A stretch of 64,000 nucleotides of DNA, taken from the NCBI GenBank assembly GCA_023333565.1, contig JAJKFH010003229.1:4454501-4518500 (forward strand), read 5' to 3'. The stretch comes from Puffinus mauretanicus. Its lineage: Eukaryota > Chordata > Aves > Procellariiformes > Procellariidae. Position numbers and translations under genes: made by a program. Positions 1-10,600 of this stretch are shown here, piece after piece; position 1 is the first letter of the stretch, and every line of letters begins with the position of its first letter. The notes under the pieces were generated by a model, which did not search any database, was not told the origin of the DNA, and was given only the letters and a program-made list of their open reading frames with translations.

Positions 1-1501
1 CCACTACTGGAAGAGCTAAATACTCACTTGGTAGGCTGGAAGTGAATCACTCCCCAACGCTGCAGATGTGTGTGAACGTGCAGCCCCAGAATGCACGTGC
101 ACACTGTGTTGTCTCTGTGCTTCCACTGCCAGTTCTGTTCTCAGGAGCCAGAAAGGAATGAAAATTGACAAGAACTCTGTTCTCTCTGTGTCTAAAGAGC
201 AGCTCTCTGGCTTATTTCATCCCTCTGCTAGCTTACTATTCTTGAGCCAGCAGGGAGAACACAAGGACAATACTATGTGCACCTGCATATCAGCGATGCC
301 TGATTTTAGCGAGTCACTAAGAACAAGAGAGGAGATTTGAAAACTGCTCTAATTTGCCATTTGGCAAGCCAAGATTGCTAACAATATTACTATGCAAAAC
401 AACAAAGGAGAAAGGAGTCAGGGACAGTTAACCTTGACATTATCTTTTTAATCAGATCTCATCTTAACCCACATATATGTTGATTGATGTGACTGTAATA
501 TATGTAGACACGATAACTCACTACACAATGCTTTCCCCACAAAGATATTCTTACAAGAGACACAGCTACTCTTACTTAGACTTCTTTGAATGACAACAAA
601 AATCATACACTGAAAAATAAACTGGGGCAGTCTTTGCATTTCGAGGAGGAAGTATCAGATACTAGTTTTAACCCTTTGTTCACTGTACAGCAAAGTTCAT
701 GGACTGCAATCAAACTGCACTTTGCAATGCCATTTCAAAACTGTCTGAATAAATAAATATTCTACCTTCCTTCACTCTGGAGCTCTGAAATAAGAAAAAG
801 TTTCATCAGGAAAGATGCTAGTAGCTTTTACATAGAATCTTTTCCCACGGTCCAAATAGCACTGTTATTTTGAGGGAAACCCCCCCAAAACTTAAGTATC
901 AAAGAGAAGAAATAGAAAAAGTCATAAATGAATGCAAGTATTACGTCTAATGCAAAGCTCATTTGGAAAATAGGAAAATGCAGAGCCTTTGAGCATCCAG
1001 CTACAGTTATGACAGTACTTGAAAGAGAGCTGCCACACAGCTTGATAAAATACTATTAGAAGTAATTTGAGTCTGATGAATACTGTATCTCAGGTATATG
1101 ATTACATCTGAGCTCTGGCTCAGGTACCTAGATTACATACTGTGATACTGGTGAGTTAGTAATGCTTTCTTCTTGTTCACGAGTAACAATTTTATAAAAT
1201 GAAAAGACTTCTTGAGTAATTAGGCCAAAAGCCAGCGCTCAAGCACTATTGCGTGAGATGGAAAATACTGAGAGACAGTCATCACAACTTAAATGACGAA
1301 TAACAATGCCATTAAATACACCTAAAATATAAGTTAAATGCCTATGGAGTACAGAATAAATTTTAAAACTATTTAATTAGACGATTTATAAACTTGTATT
1401 TCAGTTTTCAGCTACTGAAATAAGTCCTTAGACTGAAAAAAAAAAAAATTTTTTTGAGAGATTCTTCAGCATAAACTTTAGCACTGAAGAATCTAACTTA
1501 C
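1..1501 (-). other. CRYZL1: CRYZL1 intron 7 (non-coding sequence at the left edge)
   Basis: I searched the minus strand for the expected continuation (family pattern ARVIDVSNGK...) and found nothing. The stretch is AT-rich with many stops in all frames. An A13/T7 run at 1437-1456 lies just inside the intron from the exon 7 donor. Confidence 0.7.
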
Positions 1502-1613
1502 CCACAGGAGGTCTAAGCCTCTCCAGATACTGCTTATCTTCAAGACTGTATGCAGTAGAGATTACTTTAGCTCCTCTGTGTTGTGCTAACTGAATAGCTA
1601 TTGTACCGAATGG
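1502..1613 (-). CDS. CRYZL1: CRYZL1 coding exon 7 (residues 156-192), last one in the window
   Basis: This 112-bp exon runs from acceptor ttcttttgcag to donor GTGG|GTAAGT and ends in phase 1. It encodes [20 protein letters not shown] then [24 protein letters not shown] is the second Rossmann strand, where coenzyme specificity is usually set. The following exon is not found in 1-1501 and presumably lies off the left edge. Confidence 0.95.
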
Positions 1614-4600
1614 CTGCAAAAGAAAAAAGGTAGATGAATTTATTTACAGCAACAATTTGTGCAGTTTAAGAAAGATTATATTGCAAAGGACGTTCAGGAG
1701 AGTATCCAGAAATGAACTTACTCCTTCAATAAAACATATCTGAACCAAGAATTTGAATATTCACAGATCTGCTTCTGTTCCAAGTGAGGTCAAAAAAGTA
1801 TTTTCATTGACTGGGAAGCTCTGAACAAACTTTTAGGAGTTAACTGGTTATCCTCTTCAACAAAATAGCTCAGATTCTACTTTAAGTAACACAAGTACCA
1901 TAACTGCAATTGCAACTTGTAGCTTTGGGCTTGCTTGCTTGTTGAAGGAAGAAGTGCTACCAAGGAAAAAGCCCCAGCCACATTTACATTAACGAATCTT
2001 GGCTGAGGCAAGCTCCACATCTTCATTAGCAATAAAGATTGCAGTAATGCAAATGAAATTATTTATATCTAAGAGAAGTTAAAAAGCAGTGGTGGGAAAG
2101 GAATAAAAAATTAAGGCACTTTCCTCCAGTTACACCTGAGGGCTTAGGGTAAAACTATGTCAATGTAAAACACCAGAAAAGAATTACCTCTTCACTACCC
2201 ACACAACAAGTAAAGGACTGTATTCTTGGCTCAGAATCTTATGTGGGAGGGCTTTTCCTATTAATCCATTAAGTTAAGGGCACTGCCAGCAGTAAAATAC
2301 AAGGCTTGGTAAGTTTAGTATGTTGTAAGAAATCCAATCGTTCTGGTGATAAGACAGTTATTTATGGCAGTGGTAATCTTTCTGTTCCAAAATTGCTATC
2401 ATTGCACAGTTGTTACCTACACTTGCTCCATCCATTACAAGGACAGTTTTTCCAGGAGAGACTTGGGAAAGGTAGTGTAAAGCTGTGTATGCTCGGACAC
2501 CATCACGAACAGTCCCCGCTGCTTCAACCCAACAAACTTTTTCTGGTTTACGAACTAATTTTGGGGAAAAAACAAACAAACAAAAACAGATGGGGAAAAA
2601 AAAAGCAGCAAGTCCCTGACATTTCACATCAGAATTATTTTTCGGACTTCATAAACTTCTAAAACATGAAAAAAATTATATAAGTCAAACCATCTGCAAG
2701 TGTAATTATTCACAAAGGCAATATTCCAATGTTGTGGCAGTGTTAGGTCAGCTACATGGAGTCCAAGTGGAAAAGGCAACTGTTATTCCAAGAATAATCA
2801 GTTTGCTTCTGCAGCACTCTTGTGAGCAAATTCAAATACAAATACAGTATTTAAACAGGAGAAAGGAAAAAGGCCCACTTGCTACCATAACCTCCTGACA
2901 GAAATGATCTGAGGAGGTCTCTTCTCCTTTTCACGAAGATAATTCTGACACAGAGAACATACAATGTGAGTTCCAACCCATGAGTTCCTAATCCTCTTCC
3001 TCTATAGGTTAGAATCTTCTACTTCATAATCCATTGGTACAAACAGCTTCTGGAGGTTATAAAACATTTTAAGAGAGATAAAGGTCAAGATAACATTATT
3101 TGTCATCTCTGTTTTCTGTTGTCCCTACCTACAAGACACTTAAGAGTTTTCCCATTCTATCCACACACTTAAAAGCCTGGGGAGGTAACGTTAATGAAGT
3201 ACTCTGTTAACTAGAAATCACAAGTTCAAACACCATTTTTAATGTAAGCAATTTGCATGATTTTGCAGGGACCTTGATACTAAGCTAGAAAATCATCATA
3301 GCCCAGCTGATAGTCTAGCATAGAACTGAACTACGTAAGCGCAATTCCCTTGAGGCACACTAGAAGGGAAAAAGACTTGAAAAGTTTGGTCTGTCCCTTT
3401 AAGCATAAGAATTAACAGTGTAGCCTGAATGGGAGAGGCTATGAAACAACATAAGCCATGCAATCACCTGGGATCATTTATAAGTGTGCCGGAAAAGAAT
3501 TCTAGGGATCATCACCAGCATCATCACTTTGTGTGACAGTTCATACTAGCAAAAAGTATGCTACTGAAGGTAATACAAAGTCAGAAATATTTTCTACCTA
3601 TAGCTAATGTAAACAGTGATGAGCCAGCACAGACCTCTAGATTTCATTTTGCTTGATTTATACTTTTAAGTGTTACAAAGAATAAATCTTATTTTTTCAT
3701 CTCCATGAGTCCATGACTTATTTTGCAAAAACTGCCATAGCTAGTCAGGAAGATTTCATCTTCAAACAAGTCAACATAAATAATACTTGTTTACCTCTCA
3801 TATATATTAAAAAACATGGAGAGGATATTTTACCATATTTTATGCAATAAAAGTAGGGTTTCGGTTTTGGTATAAACAAATTCAAAGGAGTCATCTCATA
3901 ACTACACAGGTTGAATTCATGGACAGTCACAGAAACACAATACAAACTAATCTGAGCAAAAGAATAGCTTGCTCAAAGTAACACAACAAGCTGTTGGGAG
4001 AAGCTCATATATTCCCAAATTTAGTATTCTACACATTAAAGCACTCTATGCCCAGAAAGGCGAAACTGAAAACTCGCAATAATTGAAAAGAATGTTTCAA
4101 TATTAGGTTTTCCCCAATCCTCATTCCCTGAAAATTCCTTATTCCAGCTTCTAGTCTGCTAATTTTATCCCATCTGTTAGTCCAGTCACAAGTGATGTTT
4201 CTGGATTGAGTCAAAGTGAGGAAAAAAGCAAATTTCTCCTCATTTAATTTTGTGACAGATGGGGTGAGGAAAAAGTAGAAAGACAATGAAGCAACAAAAA
4301 GGGAAGTTAGAAGGAAAAAAAAAAAAGAAAAGAAGAGTCAGCTTGTGTGGTTTAGGCAAAATATTAACCCATTAAACGATAACAGCAAAAGAAAAAACCC
4401 TTGAGAGTACATAGTATTCAAAGCTTCTATGAACTGGTGGAGTAGACAGAATGTCTGAATGTTGCTATACAAAACAAGTTTGCCCAAAGGTCCAAGTCAA
4501 TTAGCTACCTATTAGAAAAGCTAAACTGTAAAGATACAGTAAATGTAAATATTAGCAAAATATATGAACTACGTACCCAAATAATGCTCATGAACTAGAA

Positions 4601-7600
4601 TAACTTCACAAAGACCAGACTCTTCAGAATCCAGTGGCAAAATTCCTGAAAAAAATTGAACGTAGACCTTTAATTTCAAACAAGTGCACGTTATAACCAA
4701 AACAAGCTCCTAATGAAACTGTTAGTCCCACTTGGTCTGTGGTTCAGTTGCCCTCTTGTCAGGTTTATGACAGGTTAAGAAAATTTGGCAAGGTAACGGC
4801 CTGTAACTCTATGGGCATAGTGCACAAGATTGTTCCAGAGGTGCTCCAAACAGCATTTTGGGGTTGGGGAGAGAAAGAATGGGGATGGTACCGAGTGCTT
4901 TTTGCTACTGGCATGCTTAATTTTTGTCAGGTCATGTCTGAACTCATTTCACACTGCTCTCACTCTGATGAGTGCTCCTGTTTGTACTCTGGGCCATGGC
5001 TAACAAAGAAGAAAATCAATCTTTCATATTGCAGATGGGCACAAGCCACACTACAGATACCTCTACTCTTCCATCCTGATGCCTGTAAGTGTGCTGTTAG
5101 CAAAGGCAGCAAAAAAGGGACAGAAAGAAGCACAGGAAGAACAAGCAAGAATGCATGAGTGTAAGTTTTAAAAAGCTGGAGTAGAGAAGAGGAACTGAAG
5201 GGAAAAAACTACCCATGGAAGACAGAGAAAGCAAACAGAGAACAGGCAGAAGAAAAAAAAAGAAATCCATCCTGGTCATAAAAGTGCTTTTTTCCTCCAT
5301 CTCCGCCAAAGAAGGAGATGCATGAACAGTAGGTTCTGGCATCCGATCAGTCTTCTGAATATATGTACCCTCTTTCCTTGGTAAAACAATATTTTCTTCC
5401 CTCTCCCATCCAAATCTTATACTCCATTTAGACCAAAGCAAGTGCTTTGGCTTAAAATCTCAGCAAATTTGGCTGCTATTTCCAGTCTTTCAGTCTAACC
5501 ATTAAAAAATGGTTACCCTACAGTGCTTGTATACATCTGCAAATCTCTCAAGGATTTATCTATGGAATAATAAAAAGTCTAAAGTAGCTATCTACAGCAG
5601 CTATTGTGCAATTAGGAAATAATGCAAGAAGGGCAAGGATCTCAGAACAGAACACACTTTCTTACAATATCACTATCAATTCTGTCTTACTTTCATAACT
5701 TAAGTCATCCTCTAATCCTTTAATTTAGCATACAAAATATAAACATGTATGAAGGAATGTCCCTAAGAAATACTCTTCTATCTCACAGCATCATTCAGAT
5801 TTTGATGATTAATACAATATCGTATTTCAAATGTTAAGAAAAATATCCTTATAGTAAACTAAAATAGCCTTGGCACCTAAACCAGTTTGCATTCAAACAT
5901 CTTACTATAGAAAAAGCAAAACACAGAATGAATAATACATGAAGACATTCCTCTTCTCGACAGACGCAAAAGTTCAGGAACAAGTTACATTATCTCCTAA
6001 CACTCAAGACAGCCTCCAAGGAGGCAATTATACATTGCCATCAACTCACATTGATTTCAGGGTCTCTAAAACCATTCACAAAAACATGACCCTTATACTG
6101 AGGGAAAGAACCATGCCCCTTAGTATACCTCATAATGCTTACAGAAGCTCCAACATGAACTATAGATCTTTATTTTATATATGCTATACACATCAAGCAT
6201 TTGACACAAGTACAAAATGAGATTTTTCACATTACTTGTCAGAAATACTCCACATAGCGTAGGGCTTTCATGCATTTATTATTTACGTATTCAGTAATAG
6301 GGCATATGGAAGAACTGACACGCAAACTGGCTAAACACCAGTAAATCTAAGCACATTTATATTTAGGTTCATGTCTCCAAGTATTTGTGGCCAATTTAAC
6401 GCTCAGAATATTTTTCCCTGCACTTATTTTAATGAGGAACATGGCATAATTGATTGCTAAAAGATTCTGAGAGCAAGAAATAAAATTGACTGTAACCTTG
6501 AAAGAAAGTCAAGAATGTATCTCAAAACAAGAGATTTTTGGCTGGTTTGAGGTTTTACTACTATATTTTTCTTGACCAAACAAACAATTATGTATTAGAG
6601 AATACATTATATAGACAAAGAAGTCTCCTCTGGAAGATTAAAGAAGGATCAGAAAAACTTTAAAAGCAAGAAACAATTCTTGGTATTATTTTAGGAAGAC
6701 ATTAATGATTTAACACACCAAGTACTCCCAGTGAGCATAGTACTATTCTTACATGAAAAAGAGTAGATTCATAAATAAGGACCGTGTTACCGTATTATTA
6801 CAGTTAAACTCAGTAAGGAGTATATACCAGGACTATACTCTTCGATAGAACGACAGACTTTTCAAGTAGAAATATTTTTCTAACAATTGTATATTTCAGG
6901 ACAGTTTGATGTTATCAAACACACAGGTAACCAAACCATTTGGCAATAGCTCATTTTCTTTTAAATCTGCTCATTCATTAACTATGTATAAACTCACAGC
7001 AATAGTAACTGGGAAGTATGCTTGTTAGGAAAGATTTACCATAACAGAAATATTTCATTCCTATCTTTTGTCTTTATAGCATCTATATTGGATGCATAAG
7101 GTTGAACAGCTGTTTGAAAGGGAATGCTATGAGATTTCAGTATTTAAAGAAGTGAGTTTTCTTTCTTTTAGGGCTAAAAATATTTAATGCTGTTTTCTTC
7201 ATCTTCCTGCTTCCATACATGTAATTCTGACTTTTCTGTACCTGCATTCGCAAACATTCAGTATTCAAGAACAAAAAACGCAGACAAAAGAAGCCTCAGA
7301 CAAAATGAATCTGCTTCTTTCATGACCCAAGTACAGATTCCATTCCCTTAATGTCAGATTTACACTGAATTAGCTCAGCTGATTCAAAGTAGTTATTGTA
7401 TATTTGAATTAACAAGAATGGAATCAAGACCTAATTCACAAAAAAACCCAACGCTCCTACAGCCACTTAGAACATCACTTAGACCTCTCAGGTTCACTGA
7501 TGTATTTTCAGAGGGTTTTTTTTTCTTAACTACTTACTGAAACTGTATTCCTTTGGCTACAACAGAAGGTGATTGAAACACAAATACCATTTTGAAATAT

Positions 7601-10600
7601 TCAACAGATGCAGCATATGTCAGTAAGATATTTAACCAAATGAGCAACACTGTTCACAATAATGATACTATTCATAGTTCAAAGTTAATTCATATGCAAG
7701 ACCAGAAAATGCCTGGCCATAACAGTTCTACTTTATTAAACAAAGCAAAGCCACTTCTGTACCCCACAGAATGGAATATTAATTCCCAGCTGTAAGAATT
7801 ATACCTTCTGTGGCGAATAAATAACAATAATCACATATCTTATTCCATTAGATTTAAGCTAATGATATGAAAGGTCTGCCAAAGTTTTACCAGGAAAAGA
7901 AAAACCCCAAACACTTTCCAGGTGATTTTTGACCTGGAAGTCTGTTTTAAACAACAAAGAAAAAAAGTACAGCGATTACCACTTGCCTTTCTGATGGTTT
8001 CTTTGACAATAATGTCATAGCAGGATCATAAAGCATGGACTCCCTGTGGTTAAGTTAGGGGGGGATACAAGTCCACTTTCAAGAACTCTAACGTGCTGTA
8101 AAAATGAAGATTCTGGAAAACGAGCAGCTTGAATCAGTGTTTCTTTTTAAATATGGCCTTGTATTTAGCAAAAGACCTGAGTACGTGTACTGCTTTTGGC
8201 AGCTCAGAAAATCCAGTAGAATTGGTGAACCTAGTTGCATGTTTAAGGTAGGACCACTCTTGATTTCTGTACTCAAACGGGAATTGAATGATCTGGAAGA
8301 AACTGAATAGCCTTCAGTATGCTTGAACAAGAGAGCCATCACTAGCAGTTAAGAGTATATTTTTATATTATCCTCAAGAAGGCAGGAAATATAGCCTAGA
8401 CTTTGTAACACGCACAGAAATCAAAAGATACATATTAATTACATTCAGGATGGTGTTATAAATACAAATAATTGTGTATGTATTCAGATGGTTGCTTTTA
8501 GAATACTCACTCCACATAGCTAATTGGACCCTGATGTATATTCTTAAAGATTCAGTGAATGCAGTAGGACTATGACAGATTACATTAGCTGGGGACCTGA
8601 ACTTCCATTCTTATAACCAAAAAACTTCCTTAAGAGAACACTTTTAGAATACAATTCTCATTTATAAGTGTCACAATTACTCATGTGACACTAGTTGAAT
8701 CTTTGAAAATAAATGTCTAATTGTAGCTTTAGCAATTATTATAACCTCAGCCATTCATTATAAAAAGATTACTAATTGTGTTAGTTGATAAGGCAAACAA
8801 GCATTAACTTACCCACCACTTCATCATCTGGCTGAAAAAAGGTCACCTTTCTTCCAACTCATGAAGAATATATGAAAAGGAAGAAAGAAGGTATGAAGAT
8901 AAATGTTTAGAGCTGAAATTGAACATGCAATTCAGAGCACTGTTTATCACTAGCTCACAAAACTAAAAATATAGCCTGCTAGTGAAATTTTGTTTTTCTA
9001 TTAAATATGCACATACCAAAACCAAATGCTTAATTCACTAAACTTTGGCACCCCATGTACAAACAGTTACATGCAAGTACACACACGTATATGTGTTTGA
9101 ACAATCTAGGCTTTAAACTACGCATCAAAGGTGGATATATCAGTGAAACACTGCCGAAATTCCTGAATGTTATTTTGTCTTCACTATTCCAACAAATGAT
9201 TTTTACAAAGAAATTGAAGATTGTTATAGCATGTGCAGGTAATATCTTAAGATCTCAGTATAATTTATTCAGAAAACTGTCGTGCAATATTTTTTTTTTA
9301 AACTCTGAACAGATATGCAGAAATTACAATTCAGTTTCTTTTTGTATTTTCATTTCAGTATCATTACTGACTTAGGGGAAGCCTAATTAAAAAAGCAAAT
9401 ACTTCCTACTATTAAAGGTGTACCATGCAAACGGTATTTATTTGTTCTGGATTACCAGACCTTAATTCTTGCTCCATACCCTCACAAGACAATTATACTA
9501 ACTTACCTTCCAATACAACTCCAGAAATTTCTCGACCAACAGGTAGAAGCTCCTTCTCCAGTTTAATTTCTGACAGAAGCTAAATGAAAATAATGGTTAC
9601 AACATTCTTACTAAGGCTCAAAATTTGCATATTTATTATCATCTTACAGTGTTTGATATTCACAGTAAGAAAGTTGGGCCATTACCAAAACATTACCTGG
9701 GGGAAAAAAGTACAAACAATTCCTCATTTAATATTAAAAACTTTGCACTGGCTTTCTGTATTTAAATTTAGAAGCATATTAAAAAAAATAAAAACAGAGT
9801 TCTTAACAGGCAAGCCAAACTGTGACTTAAAGTCAGTATGCAGAGGATGATAAAAGGGATTTACTGTAAGAGAACTCACAAATGACAACTGATCTTTCTC
9901 CATAAATTAGGAACCAAATTACAGGTGCTTTTTATTTAAAGAGATATGCAAGAATACCACATCAATCCTGTGCCCTCTTTCTCAGCAGTGAAGCCATATC
10001 CTCAGATGGCATAAATGGAATTGTGCCAATTACCAGCTAAGGCCCTGGCTTAGATCTTCAACGGAAACTGTAAACACCTCTAGCTTTTATAAAAAAAATA
10101 AGCAAATACCTTTGTATCTATCCAGCTCAGTGCACAGGCTCTAACTTGTACTTTCACATCATTGTCTCTTGTAGGAGGAAGGTTTTCCTAGGACAAATTT
10201 ATAGACGTTACATTATACAATGCAACATTAATGTGCTAGTAGGATCCTCTCAAGCTCTTGAAAGCACTTTTCCACAGAGTCTTCGTTTTAGATTGTTTTG
10301 TAGTCAGAACAAGAAATTTCTTTCAATGAAAAGGGAACTGATATCACAATGAATTTACAACACCATTTTGAGTACATGTATATTACTACTACAAACTGAC
10401 CACTAGACCTCAACAGACACTGACATTATTTTTCTGCCTTTTTTTTGCAAGTTAAATATCACACCCTTATCTAAAACAATTTTAGTAAGTAATTACCTCC
10501 CTACTGTCTACCTAACAAATAGAAGGAAGCAGATCTTTAATATTAAAACTATACTGCAGGAGTGATGGAGAACTTTAAGAGAATTTTGACATGAATGTCT

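Noticed and set aside
2417..2420. Extending the CRYZL1 exon by four bases to the second donor
   Set aside because: It would place the [10 protein letters not shown] exon out of frame.
4739..5158. 139-codon plus-strand open frame inside a CRYZL1 intron
   Set aside because: It is the longest frame in the window, but the protein has no recognisable family and lies antisense within an intron. A translated database search would settle it.
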